Of a DNA stretch of 43,338 nucleotides, positions 8,157 to 16,349 are shown one piece after another. How positions within the stretch are numbered: position 1 is the stretch's first letter; each line of letters opens with the position of its first letter. The DNA lies in the NCBI GenBank assembly GCA_020348385.1, contig CP070750.1:346499-389836 (forward strand). The letters run 5' to 3'. The notes beneath the pieces are model-generated. The model saw nothing but the letters and a program-made list of their open reading frames with translations, was not told the origin of the DNA and did not search any database. A program made the position numbers and the translations under genes. This DNA is from Candidatus Aminicenantota bacterium. Its GTDB lineage: Bacteria; Acidobacteriota; Aminicenantia; Aminicenantales; Aminicenantaceae.

Positions 8157-9614
8157 TTATTTGTCGGTATTGTTTTTTTGCCAGCGCAAGACAGGATTTC
8201 GAGCAGCGCTGGTTTCATCCAAGCGCCTCACATAGGAAACATGAGGGGCATTTTTAAGCACCTCCGGGTTGTTTCTCGACTCATGGGCAATCTGTTTCAT
8301 GGCTTCGATAAAACGGTCCAAATCTCTCTTGCTCTCGGTCTCTGTGGGTTCTATCATCAAGGCCCCCTGAACAATCAAAGGAAAGGACATGGTCGGTGGA
8401 TGCACTCCATAATCTATCAAACGTTTCGCGATATCGAGATTGTTCACCCCATTCTGCTTTTGGATCTTATCCGAAAAAACACATTCGTGAAGAGTGGGCG
8501 TCAAGTACTTGAGATGATATTCGTTTTCCAGACTCTTGCGGATATAATTCGAATTCAGAACAGCGATTTCCGAAATTTCTTTAAGACCTGCTGGGCCAAG
8601 AGATAAAATGTACACCATCGCTTTTAGGACAACCAGAAAGTTCCCGTAGAAACTTCGCACTCTTCCAATACTTTTTGGTTGATTCCGGTTCAAACGAAAG
8701 ATCCCATTTTTTTCATCAATGATAGGGATAGGAAGGTAAGGTTTCAACTCCTCCTTCACGCCTACGGGACCTGACCCTGGACCGCCTCCGCCGTGGGGAG
8801 TGGAAAATGTCTTGTGCAAATTGAGATGAATGACATCTATTCCCATATCTCCTGGCTTGCACGTCCCGATAAGGGCATTCAGGTTGGCACCGTCCATGTA
8901 GACAAAACCCCCTTTGGTATGGACAATATCGGTGATTTCTTTAATTTCGGTTTCAAAAACACCCAAGGTATTTGGATTGGTCACCATCAAAGCTGCCACA
9001 TCTTCGGTCATGTTCTTTGCAAGATCCGCTACATCCACTGTTCCCTGGTCATTCGATTTAATTTCCTGGACCTTGTACCCGCAAATATGGGCGCTTGAGG
9101 GATTGGTTCCATGAGCGGAGTCCGGAATCAAGACGATTTTTCTCGGATTTCCCCTTTCTTCCAAACATGCTCGTATCAACAACATTCCGACGAGCTCACC
9201 TTGAGCCCCTGCTGAAGGTTGAAGAGTGTAGGCATCCATTCCCGTGATATTTTTCAGAAGTTCTTCCGTCACCTTAAGAATTTTAAGACTCCCTTGAGTT
9301 AAATCCTGTGAAGCTTCGGGATGAGAGAGCAGAAACTCTCTTGTCAAGGCAAGTTTTTCGTTGATCTTGGGATTGTATTTCATCGTGCAGGAACCCAGAG
9401 GGTAAAAACCCAAATCAATACAAAAATTCGTCTGGGAAAGCCGCGTGAAATGCCTCACCACCTCCACTTCAGAAACCTCAGGGAATCCATCGATCTCTTC
9501 TCTCGATGGAATATCCCCCAAGATATCGTCTATCACAGGCACATCCAATTTCGGTAAGAGGAATCCTCTTTTGCCCGAGTCGCTGATTTCAAATATCAAA
9601 GGTTCCCGGATCAT
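8157..9614 (-). CDS. gcvPB: Glycine dehydrogenase (decarboxylating) subunit 2
   Basis: This is the PLP-binding half of the split P protein of the glycine cleavage system. PLP attaches to the lysine in [56 protein letters not shown] and [19 protein letters not shown] are all typical of the family. The protein is 485 residues from the ATG at 9612-9614, which overlaps the gcvPA stop as ATGA and has GAGG seven bases upstream. An ATG six bases earlier is too close to that Shine-Dalgarno. With GcvPA it decarboxylates glycine and loads the aminomethyl group onto lipoyl-GcvH. Confidence 0.96.
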   Translation of the reverse strand: MIREPLIFEISDSGKRGFLLPKLDVPVIDDILGDIPSREEIDGFPEVSEVEVVRHFTRLSQTNFCIDLGFYPLGSCTMKYNPKINEKLALTREFLLSHPEASQDLTQGSLKILKVTEELLKNITGMDAYTLQPSAGAQGELVGMLLIRACLEERGNPRKIVLIPDSAHGTNPSSAHICGYKVQEIKSNDQGTVDVADLAKNMTEDVAALMVTNPNTLGVFETEIKEITDIVHTKGGFVYMDGANLNALIGTCKPGDMGIDVIHLNLHKTFSTPHGGGGPGSGPVGVKEELKPYLPIPIIDEKNGIFRLNRNQPKSIGRVRSFYGNFLVVLKAMVYILSLGPAGLKEISEIAVLNSNYIRKSLENEYHLKYLTPTLHECVFSDKIQKQNGVNNLDIAKRLIDYGVHPPTMSFPLIVQGALMIEPTETESKRDLDRFIEAMKQIAHESRNNPEVLKNAPHVSYVRRLDETSAARNPVLRWQKNNTDK

Positions 9615-10957
9615 GAACATGCCTCTTCAAGGTGGTCGACAAAACGATCGATATCCTCCTTTTTATGGGATTCCGTGACACAGACCAACACACAATTGCT
9701 CAGCTCAGGATAAGAGTTTGTGACGCAAAGCCCTCCGATGATTCCCTTTTCCTGCAAAAATGAATCGATATCAGCCCAAGGCTTTTCAAATTCTATGATA
9801 AACTCATTGAAACACGCCCCTCGAAACCTCGGCTCTATCCCTTTGATCAGGGAGATTCTGTTTCGCGCGTAGTTCGCTTTCTGAATATTTTGCCAAGCAA
9901 GCTCCTTCAATCCCTTTTTGCCGAGGAGTTCCAGGAAGATAGTTGCCCGCAATGCACACCATGCTTGATTGGTGCATATATTCGAAGTGGCTCGTTCTCG
10001 CCTTATGTGCTGTTCCCGAGCAGAAAGGGTTAAAACAAATCCTCTTTTTCCATCCACATCCTTGGTTTCTCCGGCTATTCGTCCCGGGAATTGGCGCAAA
10101 AACTCCTTTTGGCAAGCCATAAAACCAAGATAGGGGCCGCCAAAACTCAGCGGGAGTCCGAAGGATTGTCCTTCTCCGGTTACGATATCAGCCCCCTGAT
10201 TCCCAGGAGTCTCCAGTATGCCTAACGAAACAGGTTCAGCAACAACCACAACGGATAGCGCTTGACGTTCATGGGTAAGCGCAGAAATATGATCGATGTG
10301 CTCGATAACACCAAAAAAATTAGGAGATTGGATCAGGACTGCTGCGGTATCCTCATCCAATTTCTTGTTCAAATCTTCAAAATCAACTTCTCCCCTATCC
10401 GAAAAATCGATCTCTTCTACCGATAATTCCAAATTTCGAGTGTATGTCTGAATCACCTCTCTGTATTGAGGGTGGATACTTTTCGCGACCAAAATCTTAC
10501 GCCTCGATTTTATTCTGTGTGCCATCAACGCCGCTTCCGCGGCTCCTGAGGCGCCATCGTAGAGTGAAGCATTGGCGATATCCATCCCAGTTAGCTGGCA
10601 GATCAGGGTCTGAAATTCAAAAATGATCTGCAGGGTTCCCTGGCTAATTTCCGGTTGGTAGGGCGTATAGGGACTTATGAATTCTCCGCGACTGCTCAGG
10701 TAGTCGACTGCACTGGGAATCACATGAGAATAAGCTCCGGCCCCCAAAAACGAAAGAAACTGTTGATAGGAGTTCTGGTTGGCAATTTCCTCGATTTGCC
10801 GTGTGAGTTCCGGTTCTGTCAACGCTTCGGGAACATCCAGTTTCTGATTGACCTTGAGATCATCGGGGATGCACTGAAAGAGTTCATCGACAGAGGAAAT
10901 ACCAATTTTGGCCAACATTTCCTTTTTGTCTTTCTCGCTGAGAGAGATATAGCTCAT
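9611..10957 (-). CDS. gcvPA: Glycine dehydrogenase (decarboxylating) subunit 1
   Basis: This 448-residue protein is the N-terminal half of the P protein, separate from GcvPB as in Firmicutes, Thermotogae and many anaerobes. It starts MSYISLSEKDKKEML, a common opening. It carries FLGAGAYSHVIPSAVDYL, YTPYQPEISQGTLQ, MDIANASLYDG, ADIVTGEGQSFG and REQHIRRERATSNICTNQ, all strongly conserved in GcvPA. It pairs with GcvPB to form the decarboxylase. Its start is one base after the gcvH stop and its end overlaps the gcvPB start, so the four gcv genes are one tightly coupled unit. Confidence 0.97.
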   Translation of the reverse strand: MSYISLSEKDKKEMLAKIGISSVDELFQCIPDDLKVNQKLDVPEALTEPELTRQIEEIANQNSYQQFLSFLGAGAYSHVIPSAVDYLSSRGEFISPYTPYQPEISQGTLQIIFEFQTLICQLTGMDIANASLYDGASGAAEAALMAHRIKSRRKILVAKSIHPQYREVIQTYTRNLELSVEEIDFSDRGEVDFEDLNKKLDEDTAAVLIQSPNFFGVIEHIDHISALTHERQALSVVVVAEPVSLGILETPGNQGADIVTGEGQSFGLPLSFGGPYLGFMACQKEFLRQFPGRIAGETKDVDGKRGFVLTLSAREQHIRRERATSNICTNQAWCALRATIFLELLGKKGLKELAWQNIQKANYARNRISLIKGIEPRFRGACFNEFIIEFEKPWADIDSFLQEKGIIGGLCVTNSYPELSNCVLVCVTESHKKEDIDRFVDHLEEACS

Positions 10958-10958
10958 G

Positions 10959-11345
10959 CTAGTCTTCCAGACCCTCTAAATATTTCTCGTACTCAGATGC
11001 AGACATCAAATTTTCCAATTCCGTCTCGTTCTTGACCTTAATCCGTACTATCCACCCTTTGTCATGAGGATCCTCGTTGACCAATTCAGGAGAATCATTC
11101 AATTCCTCGTTGGTTTCGACGACTTCTCCAGATATCGGAGAATAGATATCCGACACAGCCTTGACAGATTCGATAACACCAAAGGATTGATGAACTTCCA
11201 GCTGTACTCCCGGCTGGGGTAGTTCCACATACACGACATCCCCAAGCTGTTTTTGTGCAAAATCTGTGATACCAACGGTAGCACTTTCTCCATCAACCTT
11301 CAGCCATTCATGATCTTTTGAGTAATAAAAATCATTAGGATACAT
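10959..11345 (-). CDS. gcvH: Glycine cleavage system H protein
   Basis: This 128-residue protein is the lipoyl carrier of the glycine cleavage system. The lipoyl lysine lies in FGVIESVKAVSDIYSPISGEV, and YYSKDHEWLKV near the N-terminus is the usual H-protein opening. It carries the aminomethyl group from GcvPA/GcvPB to GcvT and is then reoxidised by a lipoamide dehydrogenase, which is not encoded in this window. The start has AGGAGG eight bases upstream. It lies 33 bases after gcvT and one base before gcvPA. Confidence 0.97.
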   Translation of the reverse strand: MYPNDFYYSKDHEWLKVDGESATVGITDFAQKQLGDVVYVELPQPGVQLEVHQSFGVIESVKAVSDIYSPISGEVVETNEELNDSPELVNEDPHDKGWIVRIKVKNETELENLMSASEYEKYLEGLED

Positions 11346-11378
11346 TAAAATCCTCCTCTTCTTATTGAGAATGTGTCA

Positions 11379-12473
11379 TTATTGATTTTCTTCTCTCTTA
11401 TAAAATGGTGTGGGAACAACCCTTGCTTTAGTCCGTTTGCCTCTAATATCGATAGAAAATTCTGTCCCGATTTCTGTGTGTTCAACGGGGAGATAGGTCA
11501 ATCCGATACTCTTTTGGAAAAAGGGAGAAAATGAACCGGATCTCACTTCAGAAACCTTCTCGTCGTCGATATAAACAGGATAATGAGGACGGGCTATTCC
11601 TTTCTCGACCAATTCAAACCCGACAATTTTTCTGCGAACGCCCTCTTCCTTTTGTTTGAGCAGGGCTTCTCTTCCTAAAAAATCCCCCTTCTTGAACTTG
11701 ACGAGCCATCGCATCCCAGCTTCTAAAACGGTCGTGTGCTCATCGATATCATTTCCGTATAGCATTAGCCGGGCTTCCAGACGCAAGGTATCTCGGGCTC
11801 CCAGGCCAATCGGTTGAAGACCATACGCTTTCCCCTCTTCCAGGATCGCATCCCATACTTTTTCTGGATTTGGGGCAAGTGTGTAAATCTCAAAACCATC
11901 TTCACCGGTGTAGCCTGTTCGGGAAACAAAGGCTTCTACTCCTTCGATAGAGCCTCTCTCCACAGCAAAGCTCGACATCTTTTCTAAATCAATCTGAGTT
12001 AAAGGTTTCAGAATTTTATAGGCTTCAGGGCCTTGTAATGCCATTTGCGTGTAATATTCGCTTTTATTCTGTACTTCAACATCAAATCCCTGTTCGTGGC
12101 TGAGTATCCATTGGAAATCCTTGTCCGTATTGGCTGCATTGACCACGAGTAAATAGGTATCCTCGTCCAGATAATAAACAAGGAGATCGTCCACGAATGT
12201 GCCTTGGGGAGTGATCAATGCAGAATACTGGGCTTTGTTTGCATCCAAACGGGCCGCATCATTGGGTGTGAGGTATTGAATGAAATCCAGCGCCTGATTT
12301 CCTGAAATGATGATTTCGCCCATATGGCTGACATCGAACAACCCTGCTTTTTCACGGACAGCCATATGCTCATGTAATATTCCCGTGTATTCTATCGGCA
12401 TTTCCCAACCAAAAAATTCCACAAACTTTGCGCCGGCTGTTTTGTGAGCGGAGTATAGGCGAGTTCTTTTCAT
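11379..12473 (-). CDS. gcvT: Aminomethyltransferase (glycine cleavage T protein)
   Basis: The protein transfers the methylene group from aminomethyl-GcvH to tetrahydrofolate and releases ammonia. Family motifs are FFGWEMPIEY, REKAGLFDVSHMGEI, NDAARLDANKAQYSALIT, LALQGPEA-like MALQGPEAYKIL, SRTGYTGEDGFEIY, LGARDTLRLEARLMLYGNDID and KKGDFLGREALL. The start chosen is the ATG at 12471-12473 (MKRTRLYSAHK, 364 residues), with AGAGG six bases upstream. The frame is open further upstream but would run into the inverted repeat at 12538-12604 and adds a non-conserved hydrophobic leader. This is the first gene of the glycine operon. No glycine riboswitch is visible in the short leader. Confidence 0.97.
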   Translation of the reverse strand: MKRTRLYSAHKTAGAKFVEFFGWEMPIEYTGILHEHMAVREKAGLFDVSHMGEIIISGNQALDFIQYLTPNDAARLDANKAQYSALITPQGTFVDDLLVYYLDEDTYLLVVNAANTDKDFQWILSHEQGFDVEVQNKSEYYTQMALQGPEAYKILKPLTQIDLEKMSSFAVERGSIEGVEAFVSRTGYTGEDGFEIYTLAPNPEKVWDAILEEGKAYGLQPIGLGARDTLRLEARLMLYGNDIDEHTTVLEAGMRWLVKFKKGDFLGREALLKQKEEGVRRKIVGFELVEKGIARPHYPVYIDDEKVSEVRSGSFSPFFQKSIGLTYLPVEHTEIGTEFSIDIRGKRTKARVVPTPFYKREENQ

Positions 12474-12537
12474 AACGGACCTCTGCGAAATGTATTTACT
12501 ACCATATAATAATCCGAGATGCAAGAGAAGAAAAAGA

Positions 12538-12604
12538 GGATAAAAAGGGGACGGTTCTATTTTCATCTATATATAAAAAAAATAGAACCGTCCCCTTTTT
12601 ATCC
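12538..12604. repeat. Perfect 26-bp inverted repeat with 15-nt loop
   Basis: Arms at 12538-12563 and 12579-12604 are exact reverse complements around a 15-nt AT-rich loop. The core of each arm is GGGGACGGTTCTATTTT or its complement. It lies between the divergent gcvT and argS starts, so it terminates neither gene. Sequences of this type resemble REP/MITE hairpins found with REP-associated tyrosine transposases. That link is from memory and needs a search. Only this copy was seen in the window. The right arm reaches the expected -35 position of the argS promoter. Confidence 0.9.
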
Positions 12605-12621
12605 CCATTTTTATGCAAATT

Positions 12622-12630
12622 TGCTATAAT
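12622..12630 (+). promoter_or_regulatory. Extended -10 promoter element of argS
   Basis: TGCTATAAT is a perfect extended -10 (TGnTATAAT) just after the inverted repeat. No -35 hexamer is seen at the expected place (near 12602-12607), which is the outer end of the repeat. Transcription from here would start only about 6 bases before the argS ATG at 12643, so the mRNA would be almost leaderless. Confidence 0.55.
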
Positions 12631-12642
12631 GGATGGCTGTCG

Positions 12643-14580
12643 ATGATTCAATACAAGGCTAAACTCAAAGAACAAATTCGTCGAGTGCTGATGGATAAAT
12701 ATCCTCTGCAGGAAGCACAACTGGAAATATCTTATACCCCTCACGCCAAAATGGGAGATCTTGCACTCCCGTTTCCTCTTCAGCTGGCAAAAAAGATAAA
12801 AAAACAACCCAGAGAGCTGGCAGCAGAGATCGTTCCCCTTCTGTCCGACCTCTGCGGTGTCGATAGAATCGAGGTAGCTGGCCCAGGTTTTATCAATCTT
12901 TTCTTAAACCGCCGGGATTTTTTTCTCCTTCAGGTCAATTCTCTCCATAAACCGACCTTTCAGCCAGAAGAGAAAAAAACAATCATCGAGCACACCAATA
13001 TCAACCCGAACAAAGCTGCTCATGTGGGCCATCTCAGGAACGCTGTTTTGGGAGATACTTTGGGAAGATGCCTTAAATACAAGGGAGAAAATGTCGAAAT
13101 CCAAAATTACATCGATGACACGGGTATTCAGGTCGTGGATGTCACCTTCGGCTTTATGGATATGGAACACAAAACTCTGAAGGATATCCAGATGATAGAG
13201 GAGAAATTCGATTATTACTGCTGGGATCTTTACACCCGCGTCTCTTCCCACCTGGAAGAACATCCTGAAGCCCAATCCCGGAAATCCGAAATATTGCGAA
13301 AGATCGAAGAGGGAGAACCTCCCGAGGCAAAAATCGCAGAGTTTATATCCAGACGAATCCTGAAGGCTCATCTAGAAACAATGAAACGGATCGATGTCAG
13401 ATATGATGTTTTGCCGTGTGAAAGCAGCATTCTTGGTCGTAAATTCTGGGATGAAGCCTTTTCTCTATTAAAAGAAAAAGGGGCCGTTTATTTTGTGGAT
13501 AAAGGAATAAACAAGGACTGTTGGGTCATGAAGCTGGACGATGATGAAGAGAGGGAAAAGATTATTGTCCGCTCGGATGGAACAGTTACCTACGTTGGGA
13601 AGGACATTGCCTATCAACTATGGAAATTCGGCCTTCTTCAAAAAGACTTTTACTACGAACCTTTTACCGAGGAGAACGGTAGAATACTTTGGATAAGTAC
13701 GGCCGAACCTAAACCAGAGACCGCCTCTTTTGGGGACGGATCCTTGGTTTACAACGTGATTGACACCCGTCAGTCTTATCTGCAGAAAATTGTCGTGCAA
13801 GGATTGAGATCGTTGGGATTCCAAGATCAAGCCGACAAATCTATCCATTTTTCTTACGAAATGGTCGCGCTCTCCCCCAAGAGCCTCGAAGAACTCGGCC
13901 AAAAGATCTCCTCAGAAGACAAGGAGAGGAATTTTTTGGAAGTCTCGGGGAGAAAGGGACTGGGAGTTAAGGCGGATGACCTGCTGGATAGGTTGGAACA
14001 GAAAGCTTATCTTGAAGTAGAGAAAAGAAACCAGGACCTGCCTTCAGAACAGAGAAGACTTATCGCCCGACAGATCGCCACTGGAGCTCTCCGGTATTTT
14101 ATGCTGAAGTTTACCAGGAATTCGATCATCGTGTTCGATTTCGAGGAAGCCCTGAGTTTCGAAGGAGAAACCGGCCCTTACCTCCAGTATTCCCTTGTCC
14201 GGATAAACAGCATTTTTCGCAAACTCAAGGAGAGAGAAAATTTCACTGAAAAAGATCTCCAGACCTTAGGGATCGACGAAGACATCCCCTTAGATACCCT
14301 ATCAGAGCAAGAACAGGAAGACTTTTGGGAGCTCGTTATTTATGCTTCCCAGTTCGAGGAAGAGATCCAACATTCTGTGCGTTCATTGGAATTTTCCCAT
14401 ATCGCTAAATTTGCTTTCAATCTCTGTCAAAAATTCAATGCCTATTATCATAAATACCAAGTCCTTGCGGAAAGGGATAAAAGCACCAAATCCATTCGTA
14501 TTTGGACGATTCAATTTGTAAGAGAAGTGTTATCCAATGTGCTTTGCCTCATGGGAATTCCCCAACCGATGCGGATGTAA
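12643..14580 (+). CDS. argS: Arginyl-tRNA synthetase
   Basis: This class I enzyme charges tRNA-Arg. The HIGH signature is HTNINPNKAAHVGHLRNAVLGD, with HVGH. The anticodon-binding domain contains SFEGETGPYLQYSLVRINSIFRK, and the KMSKS-like loop is replaced by SGRKGLGVKADDL, as in many ArgS. FLNRRDFF and GPGFINLFL mark the N-terminal additional domain. At 645 residues it is longer than E. coli ArgS (577) because of an insert in the catalytic domain around ETASFGDGSLVYNVID. The start at 12643 was chosen because MIQYKAKLKEQI fits the family N-terminus and lies after the -10 element. A frame-compatible ATG at 12613 lies upstream of that -10. The Shine-Dalgarno is weak. Confidence 0.95.
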   Translation: MIQYKAKLKEQIRRVLMDKYPLQEAQLEISYTPHAKMGDLALPFPLQLAKKIKKQPRELAAEIVPLLSDLCGVDRIEVAGPGFINLFLNRRDFFLLQVNSLHKPTFQPEEKKTIIEHTNINPNKAAHVGHLRNAVLGDTLGRCLKYKGENVEIQNYIDDTGIQVVDVTFGFMDMEHKTLKDIQMIEEKFDYYCWDLYTRVSSHLEEHPEAQSRKSEILRKIEEGEPPEAKIAEFISRRILKAHLETMKRIDVRYDVLPCESSILGRKFWDEAFSLLKEKGAVYFVDKGINKDCWVMKLDDDEEREKIIVRSDGTVTYVGKDIAYQLWKFGLLQKDFYYEPFTEENGRILWISTAEPKPETASFGDGSLVYNVIDTRQSYLQKIVVQGLRSLGFQDQADKSIHFSYEMVALSPKSLEELGQKISSEDKERNFLEVSGRKGLGVKADDLLDRLEQKAYLEVEKRNQDLPSEQRRLIARQIATGALRYFMLKFTRNSIIVFDFEEALSFEGETGPYLQYSLVRINSIFRKLKERENFTEKDLQTLGIDEDIPLDTLSEQEQEDFWELVIYASQFEEEIQHSVRSLEFSHIAKFAFNLCQKFNAYYHKYQVLAERDKSTKSIRIWTIQFVREVLSNVLCLMGIPQPMRM

Positions 14581-14655
14581 CGTTTTAACATTTGCATGAA
14601 TTAAATAAAAAAAATCGCTACATAAAATTGGAATGGAGGTAAAAGAGACTCAAAA

Positions 14656-15582
14656 ATGATTGAAGTGCAGCATTTGTTCAAAAAGTATGGAGATCTCATG
14701 GCTGTTAAAGACTTGAGTTTTTCAGTCGAAAAAGGCCACATATGGGGTCTCCTTGGGCCGAATGCGGCAGGAAAAACCACAACCATGCGAATTCTTACCG
14801 GGTATTTACCTGCCACTGATGGGAAAGCGAACATTGCAGGATATGATGTGTTTGAACAGCCTAATGAAGTTAAAAGAATCATGGGATATCTCCCCGAGAA
14901 TGTTCCTCTTTACCCAGAAATGACGGTACAGTCTTTTCTTCATTTCGTGGCTGAAATCAAACAAATCCCAGCTGCGAAAAGGAAAGAAGCTGTTGAAAAA
15001 TCCATCTCTCTGAGTGCGCTTGAGTCGGTGCGGGGAAGACTCATCAAAAATATATCTCGCGGCTTCAAACAGCGTGTGGGCATAGCGCAGGCTCTGATCC
15101 ATGATCCGCAAGTGCTGATCCTGGACGAACCGACTATCGGCCTGGACCCGGCTCAGATAATTGAAATCCGCCAACTCATCAAAACCCTAAAAGGAGACCG
15201 AACGATCATTCTCTCCACTCATATTTTAGCCGAAGTGACACAGACATGTGATGGGGTGGTTATCATCAACGAAGGAAAACTCATGGCGTCCGGATCTCTG
15301 AAAGAACTAACAGCTTCGTTACAGGAAAAGGATGGTGTTTTCATCAGATTGAGAGAGGGTGGAAAAGAGAAAACGGAACACTTCCAAAACATCCCTGGTG
15401 TGGACAAGGTAACGATTCGCGATGATGGCTATAACATTGAATGGACGCGGGGAAAGGACAGCAGAGATGATATCACACGCTACATCGTGGAAAGGAACTG
15501 GGGGCTGGTAGAAATGAGGCCCCTGGCAATGGACATCGAGGAATTATACCTCAGAGTCATCACAGGGGGGACGGAACAATGA
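14656..15582 (+). CDS. ABC transporter ATP-binding protein (GldA/NatA-like)
   Basis: This 308-residue cytoplasmic ATPase has Walker A GPNAAGKTT, the signature ISRGFKQRVGIAQAL, Walker B VLILDEPTIGLDP and the H-loop STHILAE. The degenerate signature (SRGFKQR in place of LSGGQ) is common in ABC-2 exporters of the GldA type. It should energise the permease encoded next. Its stop overlaps the permease start as ATGA. The three genes downstream are the usual GldF, GldG and DUF4340 partners, so the four form one operon that runs from about 75 bases after argS. The start fits the family N-terminus (MIEVQHLFKKYG). GGAGG is 16 bases upstream, which is longer than usual. Confidence 0.92.
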   Translation: MIEVQHLFKKYGDLMAVKDLSFSVEKGHIWGLLGPNAAGKTTTMRILTGYLPATDGKANIAGYDVFEQPNEVKRIMGYLPENVPLYPEMTVQSFLHFVAEIKQIPAAKRKEAVEKSISLSALESVRGRLIKNISRGFKQRVGIAQALIHDPQVLILDEPTIGLDPAQIIEIRQLIKTLKGDRTIILSTHILAEVTQTCDGVVIINEGKLMASGSLKELTASLQEKDGVFIRLREGGKEKTEHFQNIPGVDKVTIRDDGYNIEWTRGKDSRDDITRYIVERNWGLVEMRPLAMDIEELYLRVITGGTEQ

Positions 15583-16346
15583 GTAATGTCTGGGCTGTAT
15601 GCAAAAAAGAAATAAAGTCGTATTTCACATCTCCTATCGCATATGTCGCCATCACTGTTTTTCTTATCCTAGTCGGATTCTTTTTCCAAAGCCTTATTTG
15701 GTGGTTCAACACCCAGTCCATGCAGATGGCTCAAAACCCCTACTACCTCCAACAGATGAATATCAACCAGATGGTCTTCTCCCCCTTATTCCACAACATC
15801 AGCATCATCCTCCTGTTGATGATCCCCCTTCTAACCATGCGTCTTTTGTCCGAAGAAAAGAAGATTAACACAGATGAACTGCTGTACACATCTCCCATAT
15901 CCATTAACCAAATCATCCTGGGCAAGTATCTGGCATCTTTATTCGTCCTGCTGGTGATGTTGCTGCTGACAGGTTTTCTCACGATCCTCACCTTTGTCTA
16001 CGGAAATCCCGAAGTAAAACCTATTCTTATAGGATACTTGGGGTTGTTTTTGATGGGTGCGGCCTTTATGGCTGTGGGCATCTTTTTCTCCTCGGTTACG
16101 GAAAACCAGGTCGTAGCCGCTGTTTTAACCTTTGGCTCTTTGCTCCTGTTCTGGGTTTTGAACTGGGCCTCTTATTCCGCAGGAGGTATGTGGAAAGAAA
16201 TCCTCAATTATGTCTCCTTTTTTCAGCATTTTGACGATATGACCAAAGGTATCCTGGATACAACGGACCTCGTCTACTACGTCAGCTTCGTATTTTTGGG
16301 ATTATTCCTCACGCATTCTGTTATCCAGTCGAGAAGGTGGAGGTAG
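15579..16346 (+). CDS. ABC-2 type permease (GldF-like)
   Basis: This 255-residue membrane protein has about six transmembrane segments and the N-terminal VCKKEIKSYFTSPIAYVAI motif of ABC-2 permeases linked to gliding-type systems. LLSEEKKINTDELLYTSPIS is another strong family match. It should form the membrane channel driven by the preceding ATPase. What it exports is unknown: in Bacteroidetes the Gld ABC proteins have been tied to gliding motility, but close homologues are widespread in non-gliding bacteria. It starts within the ATPase stop codon (ATGA) and ends three bases before the next gene. Confidence 0.9.
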   Translation: MSNVWAVCKKEIKSYFTSPIAYVAITVFLILVGFFFQSLIWWFNTQSMQMAQNPYYLQQMNINQMVFSPLFHNISIILLLMIPLLTMRLLSEEKKINTDELLYTSPISINQIILGKYLASLFVLLVMLLLTGFLTILTFVYGNPEVKPILIGYLGLFLMGAAFMAVGIFFSSVTENQVVAAVLTFGSLLLFWVLNWASYSAGGMWKEILNYVSFFQHFDDMTKGILDTTDLVYYVSFVFLGLFLTHSVIQSRRWR

Positions 16347-16349
16347 AAA

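Noticed and set aside
8135..8218. Upstream extension of glyQ
   Set aside because: The extra 28 codons overlap gcvPB and do not resemble GlyQ; the ATG at 8134 gives the conserved N-terminus.
12474..12566. Upstream extension of gcvT
   Set aside because: It would read into the inverted repeat and add a hydrophobic leader foreign to GcvT; the ATG at 12473 has a good Shine-Dalgarno.
12538..12604. Intrinsic terminator
   Set aside because: The hairpin lies between two divergent gene starts, so no transcript ends there by orientation.
12474..12642. Glycine riboswitch before gcvT
   Set aside because: The leader is short and filled by the simple inverted repeat; no tandem aptamer pattern is present.
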